41,100 nucleotides of DNA from Phycisphaeraceae bacterium (GTDB lineage Bacteria > Planctomycetota > Phycisphaerae > Phycisphaerales > Phycisphaeraceae), in NCBI GenBank assembly GCA_028280965.1, contig JANQKT010000198.1, positions 1-41,100 of the forward strand, in the 5' to 3' direction. The notes beneath the pieces are model-generated. The model was not told where the DNA came from. It saw only the letters and a program-made list of their open reading frames with translations, and searched no databases. A program made the position numbers and the translations under genes. Positions 1 through 8,242 of the stretch are shown here, in pieces (positions within the stretch are counted from its first letter, which is position 1; the number at the start of each line of letters is the position of its first letter).

Positions 1-2
1 GC

Positions 3-38
3 GGGGTCGCCATCCGCCGGCGCCGCTCGGCCGAGTAA
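3..38 (+). CDS. C-terminal tail of an upstream CDS (GVAIRRRRSAE*)
   Basis: Short open frame entering from the left edge, TAA at 36-38, followed 24 nt later by a terminator hairpin. Product not identifiable. Confidence 0.35.
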   Translation, partial: GVAIRRRRSAE

Positions 39-62
39 GCCCGGCACCACAGCTCCAACAGA

Positions 63-89
63 GCCCCGCATGTGAATGCGGGGCTTTTT
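63..89 (+). terminator. Rho-independent terminator
   Basis: Perfect 8-bp stem GCCCCGCA / TGCGGGGC, loop TGTGAA, followed by TTTTT. Confidence 0.85.
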
Positions 90-172
90 CACGCGCACCC
101 AAGCGGACAGTCCCTTTAGACGGAGGGACTCTCCCTGCCACCAGCTTGCATCCGGGGCGATACACTACCGCG

Positions 173-715
173 ATGACCACGAACCGACGCGACCTCCGCC
201 GGCTGGCGATGCAGGTGCTCTACCAACTCGACGTCACCACGCCCGCGGAATCACCCGATACCGAATCCGGGTATCCGGGGGCCGCCGAGCTCGCCGAGTC
301 GCTTGATGAGGACCACGACAGCGCCGCGATGCGCAAGTTCGCCGCCGAGCTCGCCCTGCTCGCCTGGGCCGAGCGCACGAGCGCGGACGAGAAGATCGCC
401 GCGCTCGCCCCCGACTGGCCGACACACCGCCGGCCGCCGGTGGACCGTGCGATCCTGCGCCTGGCCTACTACGAGATGGTGTCGGGCCACGCGCCGGTAA
501 AGGTCGCGATCAACGAGGCCGTCGAGCTCGCCAAGCAGTACGCCGCCGAGCAGTCCCCGCCGTTCATCAACGGCGTGCTGGACAAGCTGGCCAAGACCCT
601 CAACGCGCCCGCGGAAGACCAAGCCGGTGTTGCGAGCGACGCGCAGGGTCCCGCGACCGAGCAAACACAGCCCGCCGACGCGGACGCCTGGCTGGATGAT
701 GCGCTGGAGAAGTGA
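173..715 (+). CDS. nusB: Transcription antitermination factor NusB
   Basis: RRDLRRLAMQVLYQLDV N-terminus and PVDRAILRLAYYEM ... VAINEAVELAKQYAAEQSPPFINGVLDKL, the characteristic NusB C-terminal block. ATG at 173 preferred over the longer ORF start at 146. Confidence 0.95.
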   Translation: MTTNRRDLRRLAMQVLYQLDVTTPAESPDTESGYPGAAELAESLDEDHDSAAMRKFAAELALLAWAERTSADEKIAALAPDWPTHRRPPVDRAILRLAYYEMVSGHAPVKVAINEAVELAKQYAAEQSPPFINGVLDKLAKTLNAPAEDQAGVASDAQGPATEQTQPADADAWLDDALEK

Positions 716-726
716 TCGAACAAAGA

Positions 727-996
727 TTAGCTCCAAGGCTTTTTATCGATATCTTCATCAAACAATAATGCAGCAAGATAACAAAGCTCTGCGCCGTTAC
801 CTTGAGTCAATGCAAACTTTGCTCTCCATGCTTTTTTGCAGTTTCTTGCAATAGCACGATAAGAGCACCCCTCTTCCACCCGCATCTTGCGTATCCCCGC
901 GGCTCGGCTCTCGTTCATATATGGCGCCAGTTCAACCATCCCGCGACCACGAATTTTGTGGCCATTAATGACGATAGATCGCCTGCAAAAAATCAT
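727..996 (-). CDS. Small helix-turn-helix-like protein of unknown function (start may be at 939)
   Basis: RKMRVEEGCSYRAIARNCKKAW ... GNGAELCYLAALLFDEDIDKKPW resembles a recurrent small-protein pattern (RxxEGYSWRAVA..C...W ... GN.xxGMxLC..AA..xGEDY...PW) known to me from recall. Occupies the AT-richer nusB-ftsY gap on the opposite strand. Confidence 0.6.
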   Translation of the reverse strand: MIFCRRSIVINGHKIRGRGMVELAPYMNESRAAGIRKMRVEEGCSYRAIARNCKKAWRAKFALTQGNGAELCYLAALLFDEDIDKKPWS

Positions 997-1046
997 TCAA
1001 GCATATTAATGCAACCAGATACCACAGCAAGTACCCTACCCCCACC

Positions 1047-1979
1047 ATGGCACTATTCCAAGCCGTCTTTGGCAAACTCAAGAAGGGCCTGTCCCGTACC
1101 TCCGAGGGCACCGGGTCGGCGATCCGGTCGCTGCTTGTCGGCAAGCCGCTGAGCAAGCCGCTGCTGCGCGACCTCGAGAAGGCGCTCATCCAGGCGGACG
1201 TCGGCATCCGCACCGCGATCGAGCTGCGCAAGGACATCGAGGCCGGCTGGGAGCGCTCGGAGATCAACAACGGCGACGAGGCGCTCGCGGCGCTCAAAGG
1301 CCAGCTCGCGGCCTATTTCCCCCCGGAAGATCGATCGCTGCGCATGGCGGAAACGGGCCAAGGGCCGACCGTCATCCTCGTCTGCGGGATCAACGGCGCG
1401 GGCAAGACCACCAGCATCGCCAAGATCTGCAGCGCCCTGCGGGCCGAGGGCAAGTCCGTCCTGCTCGGCGCGTGCGACACGTTCCGCGCCGCGGCGGTCG
1501 AGCAGCTCGAGGTCTGGTCGGGTCGCCTGGGCGTCGAGGTCGTCAAGGGCCAGCAGGGCGGCGACCCGGCCGCGGTCGCGTTCGATGCGACCCAGGCCGC
1601 GATCGCGCGCGGCGTCGATGTGCTCATCCTCGACACCGCCGGCCGCCTGCACACGCAGGCGCACCTGATGGACCAATTGAGCAAGATCCGCCGGGTGGTG
1701 CAGAAACAGCTTCCCGGTGCGCCTCACGAGGTCCTTCTAGTGATCGACGCGACGACGGGGCAGAACGGCGTGAACCAGGCGAAGGTCTTCGCCGACTCGA
1801 CCGATGTGACCGGCATCTTCCTGAGCAAGCTCGACGGCAGCGCGCGTGGCGGGATCGTCATCGCCATCCGCGAAGAGCTCAACCTCCCGGTCAAGTTCGT
1901 CGGCGTCGGCGAGACACCCGAGGACGTCCAGCCCTTCGACCCCGCGAGCTTCGTCGAGGCGATGTTCAGCATCGACTGA
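1047..1979 (+). CDS. ftsY: Signal recognition particle receptor FtsY (SRP GTPase)
   Basis: NG domain motifs: GINGAGKTTSIAKI, DTFRAAAVEQLEVW, DTAGRLHTQAHLMDQL, LSKLDGSARGG, FVGVGETPEDVQPFDPASFVEAMF. Confidence 0.97.
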   Translation: MALFQAVFGKLKKGLSRTSEGTGSAIRSLLVGKPLSKPLLRDLEKALIQADVGIRTAIELRKDIEAGWERSEINNGDEALAALKGQLAAYFPPEDRSLRMAETGQGPTVILVCGINGAGKTTSIAKICSALRAEGKSVLLGACDTFRAAAVEQLEVWSGRLGVEVVKGQQGGDPAAVAFDATQAAIARGVDVLILDTAGRLHTQAHLMDQLSKIRRVVQKQLPGAPHEVLLVIDATTGQNGVNQAKVFADSTDVTGIFLSKLDGSARGGIVIAIREELNLPVKFVGVGETPEDVQPFDPASFVEAMFSID

Positions 1980-1981
1980 CC

Positions 1982-2060
1982 GTTTCGCGGGTGGCGCGCA
2001 GCGTCCCGCTCGAACCATCTATCATGACTCGCACGGGACGCCGCACGCCACCCGCGAAAC
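1982..2060. repeat. Long imperfect palindrome, family A copy 1
   Basis: 27-nt arms GTTTCGCGGGTGGCGCGCAGCGTCCCG / CGGGACGCCGCACGCCACCCGCGAAAC (2 mismatches), 25-nt centre. Near-identical to 4696-4774. Starts 2 nt after the ftsY stop. Confidence 0.9.
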
Positions 2061-2063
2061 ACG

Positions 2064-2690
2064 ATGGCTGATCAACCCCAAAAACACAGTGCAACCACAG
2101 GCCCGTCCCGCGACATGATCGGCGGGCCCTGGCTGGGCGCCGCCTTATTCCTGGTCATCGCCGTCGGCCTGGGCTGGGGGCTGACCAAGCTCTTCCGGTC
2201 GCAGCTCAGCGCCGCGACGCAGTCGTTGAACGAAGCAGAGTTAGACCACGGCTTTGACCCCGACGCCGTGTACACCCTCAAACGCCCCCTGATCCTGGGC
2301 TACCTGTCGGACGGGCGCAAGGCCCTCTTCCCCGCCCGGGAGGACCTGCCCGCCAACGCGCCCGGCCGACGCTCTGCGGCCCGGATCGCGGAGCTGCGCG
2401 AATCGATCGACAATTTCCCCGACCTGATCGGCGTGGTCGATGAACAGACCCCGGTGCGGTTCGTAGAAGTGATCGACGACCGCGACAACCCGCAGACGCG
2501 CGTGCTGGTGATGGTCCGCCTGCTGGACGGGCCCTACGCCCAGCGGACGCCGGTGGTGGGCATGCACCTCGAATCGGCCGATACCGTAGAGGGCGAGACC
2601 GAAGCCACGGCACGCTACGTCCCGCGATCGGACCTGTTCCAAGCGCGAGCCCCGGTACAATCCCCTGCCCCGCCAGCCCAGGAACAATAG
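2064..2690 (+). CDS. Membrane-anchored hypothetical protein
   Basis: 208-aa ORF with an N-terminal TM segment (WLGAALFLVIAVGLGWGLTKLF). No family recognised. Confidence 0.65.
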   Translation: MADQPQKHSATTGPSRDMIGGPWLGAALFLVIAVGLGWGLTKLFRSQLSAATQSLNEAELDHGFDPDAVYTLKRPLILGYLSDGRKALFPAREDLPANAPGRRSAARIAELRESIDNFPDLIGVVDEQTPVRFVEVIDDRDNPQTRVLVMVRLLDGPYAQRTPVVGMHLESADTVEGETEATARYVPRSDLFQARAPVQSPAPPAQEQ

Positions 2691-2770
2691 CCGCGTCGCG
2701 TCGCGTCGCAGGCAAACACCCAGGTGTGTATCAAACGTCAATGCACCGGCGACGCGTCGCGTCGCGGCTA
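2688..2770. repeat. Long imperfect palindrome, family B copy 1
   Basis: Arms TAGCCGCGTCGCGTCGCGTCGC / GCGACGCGTCGCGTCGCGGCTA (2 mismatches); begins on the TAG stop codon of the preceding ORF. Confidence 0.8.
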
Positions 2771-2786
2771 AACACCGAGCAACACC

Positions 2787-4145
2787 ATGCCCGACGAAGG
2801 CAACGACAACTTGAGCCCAACGAGCACACCCGGCCCTGGGCCGAAGAAAAAAATCCTCACGCCCTCCGCGGAGACCAAGCCCGCCAAGGACAAGAAGAAG
2901 GGCAAGAAAGAAAAGCCCGAGCCGACGACGTTCGGCGGCAGGCTGTGGCACAACTGGATCAAGCCCGTCGGCTCGGTCATCCTCATCGTCGTCGTCGTCC
3001 GCTCGATGCTGATCGATTGGAACGATGTGCCCTCGGGCTCGATGGAGCCGGAGATCCACGTCGGCGACCGCATCGCGGTGAACCGCCTGGCGTACGGCCT
3101 GCAGTTCCCGCTGACCGGCCCGGAGATCGGCATCCCGTTCATCGGCCCGCAGTTCGACAACCCGCTGGACGGCATCCCCCAGATCGCATGGGGCGGCGGC
3201 CCGGCCCGCGGGGACATCGTCACCTTCTGGAACCCGGTTACCAAGGTCCGCATGGTCAAACGCATCGTCGCTATCCCCGGCGACACGGTGGAAATGTCCG
3301 GAGGCGTGCTGACCATCAACGGGACCGCGGCGACTTACACCGACCTCGACGCGGCGGCGGAGGGGCTGCCGCCGACGACTAAGTATTTCGTGCAAGACCC
3401 CGCCAACCCGCGCAAAAAACTCGCACAGTACGAGCCGGTGACGTACCGTGAAGAAACCCTGCTCGGTGAAACACGCATTATCCAACATATCCCGGACCGG
3501 TGGCTGATGGATTCGCAGGTTGTTGAATACCCAGACGGCGAGCGCAGTCTCGTCGATGAAGGATTCATCCAACGCGGGCTCTGGCAGGACGGGCCCGATT
3601 ACAACAATGAACTCCAGAAGAACGGCACCAAGCCCACAGTGCTGGCAACCGCGAAAGACGGCATACTCTTTATCGCTGACAAACGGGTGGATTACCACCA
3701 ATTCTCGGAAGCCTTGCTCGAACGATACACCACCGGCGAAGCCGCAGATACGCTGGCCGCTCACGGATTTAAAATCGATGGTCATCGATTCTTTATCGAT
3801 GACCGTGAAGTGCCGTTTGAGGCTTTTCGCGGTGCCTTAGATAAATCAATACAGGGCATGTCCGCTGAGGAACAAGACAAACTCCGCGGACTCTCACAAG
3901 CCACCGTGCTGATCCTGTCGCGTGCGGCGATGACCAACTATGGCCCGGTGACACTCGGGGACGACCAATACCTGATGATCGGGGACAACCGTAATAACTC
4001 GACGGACGGCCGAGCGCTCGGCCCGGTCATGCGCAGCGAGATCACCGGCGAGGCCTTCGCCGTCGCGTTCTCGTTTAAGGACAACAAGATGTTCGCCCTG
4101 CCGCCCGTCCCGGCGTGGAAGCGTTGGTTCAAGGACTTGGATTGA
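2787..4145 (+). CDS. lepB: Signal peptidase I with a large inserted region
   Basis: Catalytic Ser box DVPSGSMEPEIHVGD, Lys box KRIVAIPGDTVEM, C-terminal box MIGDNRNNSTDGRALGPV. About 180 residues lie between the Lys box and the GDN box. Confidence 0.93.
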   Translation: MPDEGNDNLSPTSTPGPGPKKKILTPSAETKPAKDKKKGKKEKPEPTTFGGRLWHNWIKPVGSVILIVVVVRSMLIDWNDVPSGSMEPEIHVGDRIAVNRLAYGLQFPLTGPEIGIPFIGPQFDNPLDGIPQIAWGGGPARGDIVTFWNPVTKVRMVKRIVAIPGDTVEMSGGVLTINGTAATYTDLDAAAEGLPPTTKYFVQDPANPRKKLAQYEPVTYREETLLGETRIIQHIPDRWLMDSQVVEYPDGERSLVDEGFIQRGLWQDGPDYNNELQKNGTKPTVLATAKDGILFIADKRVDYHQFSEALLERYTTGEAADTLAAHGFKIDGHRFFIDDREVPFEAFRGALDKSIQGMSAEEQDKLRGLSQATVLILSRAAMTNYGPVTLGDDQYLMIGDNRNNSTDGRALGPVMRSEITGEAFAVAFSFKDNKMFALPPVPAWKRWFKDLD

Positions 4146-4151
4146 CACCGT

Positions 4152-4228
4152 GTCGCGGGCGACGCGCGGCGTCCCGTGCTCGAGCAGTGACAAATAAATC
4201 GCACGGGACGCTATGCGTCGCCCGCGAC
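4152..4228. repeat. Long imperfect palindrome, family A-like copy 3
   Basis: 28-nt arms GTCGCGGGCGACGCGCGGCGTCCCGTGC / GCACGGGACGCTATGCGTCGCCCGCGAC; fills the gap between the convergent lepB and dtd stop codons. Confidence 0.85.
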
Positions 4229-4231
4229 GCC

Positions 4232-4681
4232 TCATGGCGTTTCCGAATCCAGCCACAGCGTCACCGGCCCGTCGTTGCATAGCGAAACGTCCATGTGCGC
4301 GCCGAACCGCCCGGCCTCAACCCGCTGCACACCCAGCTCACGCAAGCGCTCCGCGAACACGTCACACAACGGCTCGGCCAGCTCCGGCGGTGCGGCGTCG
4401 ATAAAGCTCGGGCGGTTGCCCTTGCGGGCATCGCCGAAGAGCGTGAACTGCGAGACGACCAGCGCGCCGCCTTGGACATCCAGCAGCGACCGGTCGAACT
4501 TCCCCGCGTCGTTCGGGAACAAGCGGAGATTGGCGATCTTCTTCGCGAGCTTGTTTACCGTGTCGGCGTTGTCGTCCTTTCCGACGCCGACAAGCAGCAG
4601 GTAGCCCAGGTCAATCTTGCCGACGGTTTCGTCGTTGACGACGACCGAGGCGTGCGAGGCGCGTTGGAGGAGGATGCGCAT
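4232..4681 (-). CDS. dtd: D-aminoacyl-tRNA deacylase
   Basis: MRILLQRASHASVVV, GYLLLVGVGKDD, ALVVSQFTLFGDARKGNRPSF, VEAGRFGAHMDVSLCNDGPVTLWLDS: full-length DTD signature. Confidence 0.96.
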   Translation of the reverse strand: MRILLQRASHASVVVNDETVGKIDLGYLLLVGVGKDDNADTVNKLAKKIANLRLFPNDAGKFDRSLLDVQGGALVVSQFTLFGDARKGNRPSFIDAAPPELAEPLCDVFAERLRELGVQRVEAGRFGAHMDVSLCNDGPVTLWLDSETP

Positions 4682-4695
4682 AGGGAAAGGTTACC

Positions 4696-4774
4696 GTTTC
4701 GCGGGTGACGCGCCGCGTCCCGCTCGAACCATCTATCATGACTCGCACGGGACGCCGCGCGCCACCCGCGAAAC
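4696..4774. repeat. Long imperfect palindrome, family A copy 2
   Basis: 79 bp nearly identical to 1982-2060, including the identical centre CTCGAACCATCTATCATGACTCGCA. Located 3 nt past the sulfatase stop. Confidence 0.9.
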
Positions 4775-4777
4775 GTG

Positions 4778-6496
4778 CTACTCGCCGCCGATCTGTTTCA
4801 CAGCCGTCGTCGGTTTGTGCCCGATGCGGTGGGTCTGGATTTGGATGCGTTTCACCGCCGGATCGATTTCAAACGCGGTTCTCTGATAGACACGCCACGG
4901 CCCGGTGAAATTGCCGTCCTTGCTTAGCCGATACCCGATCGACGCGCCCCGATCTTTGCACACCAGGTGGTACAAGCCCTCGGCCTTAGATGGGAACAAC
5001 TCACCCGCCGGCGTCACCGGCTGCTGCCCGTCCCCCGGCCAGATGTGGTCTTTGACCAGCCTTGTTTCCGGCAAGACGAACCCGAGGTCGCCGGTATCTT
5101 CGATCCAGGCGTCGAGTTGCTTGCGCATCGCGGCGATGCGTGCCTGGTGCTCAGGTGCGTTGATCAGGTTATTGGTTTCCCATGGGTCGGTTTGTGAGTC
5201 GTAGAGCGCCTCGGCGGGGCGCTGTTTCGCGGCAAACTGCCACTGCTCGGGCCGCTGCGGGCCGGTATCTTCAAGCTCATACAGATCAAAGGTCATCGGG
5301 ATCTGTTCACGGTACGCGTTGCGGATCAGATACGGCACATCCGTTTTGTAGTTACGGGTGTAGCGGAATCGGCCGTCCGAGACACTGCGGGTCTGCTCGC
5401 GCTCGGCGTCGAAGCGGTCGGCGTTCGCAAACGCGTGGCCGTTCCTGTAGTCATCGCGTTCGACCGCGTGTTCACCCAGGAACGGCGTGCCGTCGAGCCG
5501 CTCGTCCGGCTTGATCCCTGCCAGCGACAGTACCGAGGGGCCGAAATCAACAAAGCTGACAACGCGCCCGTCGCGCGTGCCCGCGAGTTTTGTTCCGGGG
5601 TGGCCGTCGGGGTAGCGGACGATCAGCGGGACGCGCAGGCCCGTGTCGAAGCAGGACCGCTTGCCGCGTGGCAGGCCGACGCCGTGGTCGCTGAAGAAGA
5701 TGACAACCGTCTGGTCGAGCAGGCCCGCGTCTTCAAGCTCCCTGATCCTCTCGCCAACCCACCTGTCCATCGCGGCGATATTGTTGTACGTCCGCGCGAG
5801 CGCATCACGCACATTGGACGTGTCGGGGTAGATCGGCGGGACCGGCACGTCTTCGGGCTTGACCACCTCCGGTGTGCGCCTGGCCTTGGGGAACGCCCGG
5901 CTCTCGTGCGTCCCGGTTTGGTTGAACACCGCGAAGAACGGCTGGTCATCCGCGCGGTTCTGCCAGTGCGCCTTGCCGGAAGATACGTCCCAGACCGTCA
6001 CCGGTTCTTTGAATTGGTAGTCCTTCTTCGAGTTGTTTGTGCAGTAGTAGCCGGCGGCGCGCAGGTGTTCAGGGAAACACCGGACCCACGCCGGGGGCAG
6101 GCCCTCGTAGCCGGGGATGTCCTTGTACGCGTCCGGGTTCCTCTGGACCGCGGCCCTGCTCGGGCTGCCGTTACGCATGTGCATCGTGCCGATGCGTGTG
6201 CAGAACATGCCGGTGATGAGCGACGAGCGCGCCGGCGCACAGACCGGCGAGGTCGCGAACGCGTTGTCGTACGTCACGCCCTCGGCGGCGAGCCGGTCGA
6301 GGTTCGGCGTCGGGACGGTCTTGTCGCCGTAAGGCCCGATCCAGGGGCTCATGTCTTCGACGCTGAGCCAAACGATGTTGAGCGGCTGGGCCTGTTCGGC
6401 ACCCTGGGCGTAGACGCCGCCTGGCTTCATAAGCACAAGCAGAGCAATAAAAAACACGAACCGCGCAACCGCTTTAGTACAGCGTCTTAAGCCCAT
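4778..6496 (-). CDS. Secreted sulfatase (type I, formylglycine-dependent)
   Basis: Signal peptide; NIVWLSVEDMSPWIGPYGDKTVPTPNLDRLAAEGVTYDNAFATSPVCAPARSSLITG contains the C-x-P-x-R formylglycine motif; SDHGVGLPRGKRSCFDTGLRVPLIVRYP. Confidence 0.93.
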   Translation of the reverse strand: MGLRRCTKAVARFVFFIALLVLMKPGGVYAQGAEQAQPLNIVWLSVEDMSPWIGPYGDKTVPTPNLDRLAAEGVTYDNAFATSPVCAPARSSLITGMFCTRIGTMHMRNGSPSRAAVQRNPDAYKDIPGYEGLPPAWVRCFPEHLRAAGYYCTNNSKKDYQFKEPVTVWDVSSGKAHWQNRADDQPFFAVFNQTGTHESRAFPKARRTPEVVKPEDVPVPPIYPDTSNVRDALARTYNNIAAMDRWVGERIRELEDAGLLDQTVVIFFSDHGVGLPRGKRSCFDTGLRVPLIVRYPDGHPGTKLAGTRDGRVVSFVDFGPSVLSLAGIKPDERLDGTPFLGEHAVERDDYRNGHAFANADRFDAEREQTRSVSDGRFRYTRNYKTDVPYLIRNAYREQIPMTFDLYELEDTGPQRPEQWQFAAKQRPAEALYDSQTDPWETNNLINAPEHQARIAAMRKQLDAWIEDTGDLGFVLPETRLVKDHIWPGDGQQPVTPAGELFPSKAEGLYHLVCKDRGASIGYRLSKDGNFTGPWRVYQRTAFEIDPAVKRIQIQTHRIGHKPTTAVKQIGGE

Positions 6497-8240
6497 ATTT
6501 TTTCCTCAATGCCTCGACCTGGTCGAGCAGTTCGGGGCGTTCGCCCTCGCGGATGATCAGTGAGTACAGGTCGTGCAGCTTCCAGAAGGCCCAGTCGGTG
6601 GAGACGGCCTTGCCGCCGCGGTCGGCCTCGCTCAGCCGGCGGGTGAAGGTGAAGGCGACGTCCTTGCCCGCGGATCGGCCGGTGAGGCGCATGGTGAACC
6701 TGTCTCGATCGGCGAATCGGCCGAACACGCTGATCGTTTCGCCCTGGTGGATGTTCGGCAGGTCGGCAGGAAAGATCGTCTCGGTGTCCAGACCGACAGC
6801 GTCGAGGCGCACGTCCTTGATGATCGGGAAGCGCAGCCGGCTCATCAGGTCCTGGATCGTGACGGATGCGTCTTCGATGTCCTCGGCGTAGACGGCGTAG
6901 CCCTTGTTGCGGTAGGCGAGGTAGTTCAGCAGTTCCTTGTTCTGCCTTCGGCCGACGCCGACGCAGTAGATGCTGGCGACCAGGTCGTTGTCGCGGGTGA
7001 TCAGGTTGATCAGGTCGCGCGTGTCAACAACGCCGCGGGTCGATTGGCCGTCGGAGATGAGCACGAGCTCGTAGACACGCTTGGGATCGACATCGCGGAT
7101 CAGCAGGCCACGCATCGCGGCGTTGACGTCGGTGTACCCGACCGACGCGGCGTTGGTCAAAAAGTCGCCCGCGGCGGCGATGTTGTCCTTGTTCGCGTCG
7201 ATCGGCCCGGCGTCTGAAAGCAGGCTGACCTTGTCGTTGAACAGCACGATGTTGAACCGGTCGCCCTCGTTCAGCGAGACCAGCCCCGAGCCGACGCCCT
7301 GGCTGATCTGCTCGACCCAATTCTGTGAGATGCTCGAAGAGGTGTCGACGATGAAGATGACGTCCTTGGGCATCGTCTTGAGCTTGCGCAGCGACCGCTG
7401 GGCGGTGATGTCGACACGGAAGTAGCCGGGCTCCACCGCGGGGTCGATCGGGTTGCCCCGCCGGTCGGCCGGGTCGTAGCGCGTGACGCGGTACGCGAAG
7501 TCGTTGTCGAGGTTGTCGGGGACATCGATCTTCGTCGTGTCTTCGAGCGCGAGGTCAACGAAGTCGATGCCGGGGATCTCGAGCGACGGGCCGAACTCGG
7601 GCAGGACCTCGCCGACGCCGCCGGGGCCGTCGAGGGTCGGGCGATCGACGAGCGTGGCCTGTCCGCTGCCGGTGCCGGTGCGGACGGGCGCGGCGTCGGT
7701 GTTGCCCAGCGCATCGCCGGCGAGGTCAGAGCTAGCCCGACCCGTGCCTTCATCGTTATCACCAGCGCCATCACCCAGGCCGCTGCCGAAATCCAATTCC
7801 GCGGGTGGGCGGGTGTCGAGCTGCGCAAGCACATCGTTATCCAACTCAAACGCGGGCAGCTCGATTTCCAAACCGCCTGCCGCGGGCTTGTCGAGTTCTT
7901 CCAGCGGGCGCAGCTCGACGTCCAGCTCCATCGGGTCCGACACGAGCTGGGGCGGCTCGGACTCGAGCAGGCGCTGGGTCAGCTCTTCCGCGGTCGGGCC
8001 GGTATCAGCCTGGGCGAGCGGCGGCGTGTAGGTGTAGTCGTCATCGACCGCACGCTTCACACGGATCGGGCGGGCCTCCGCGGGCTCGACCGCCGGCAGC
8101 GTCGCGATCGGCTTGTCCCAGCCCCAGACGCCGAGCGCCGTGTGTGCACCGACGACCAGCACCGCGACGACGGCGAGGATCACCCGCCGGCCGGTGACCA
8201 GCAGCCCGGGCTCATACGGCTTGGGGTTGGATCGGGGCAT
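6474..8240 (-). CDS. VWA-domain protein with N-terminal TM anchor
   Basis: DVIFIVDTSSSISQNWVEQISQG (MIDAS DxSxS) and ELVLISDGQSTRGVVDTRDL; overlaps the sulfatase start by 23 nt. Confidence 0.88.
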   Translation of the reverse strand: MPRSNPKPYEPGLLVTGRRVILAVVAVLVVGAHTALGVWGWDKPIATLPAVEPAEARPIRVKRAVDDDYTYTPPLAQADTGPTAEELTQRLLESEPPQLVSDPMELDVELRPLEELDKPAAGGLEIELPAFELDNDVLAQLDTRPPAELDFGSGLGDGAGDNDEGTGRASSDLAGDALGNTDAAPVRTGTGSGQATLVDRPTLDGPGGVGEVLPEFGPSLEIPGIDFVDLALEDTTKIDVPDNLDNDFAYRVTRYDPADRRGNPIDPAVEPGYFRVDITAQRSLRKLKTMPKDVIFIVDTSSSISQNWVEQISQGVGSGLVSLNEGDRFNIVLFNDKVSLLSDAGPIDANKDNIAAAGDFLTNAASVGYTDVNAAMRGLLIRDVDPKRVYELVLISDGQSTRGVVDTRDLINLITRDNDLVASIYCVGVGRRQNKELLNYLAYRNKGYAVYAEDIEDASVTIQDLMSRLRFPIIKDVRLDAVGLDTETIFPADLPNIHQGETISVFGRFADRDRFTMRLTGRSAGKDVAFTFTRRLSEADRGGKAVSTDWAFWKLHDLYSLIIREGERPELLDQVEALRKKYGLKTLY

Positions 8241-8242
8241 GT

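Noticed and set aside
2241-3785. 514-aa minus-strand ORF
   Set aside because: Antisense to lepB and the preceding gene; Arg/Val/Asp-rich shadow ORF typical of high-GC DNA, no domain motifs.
5435-6490. 351-aa plus-strand ORF
   Set aside because: Antisense shadow of the sulfatase gene.
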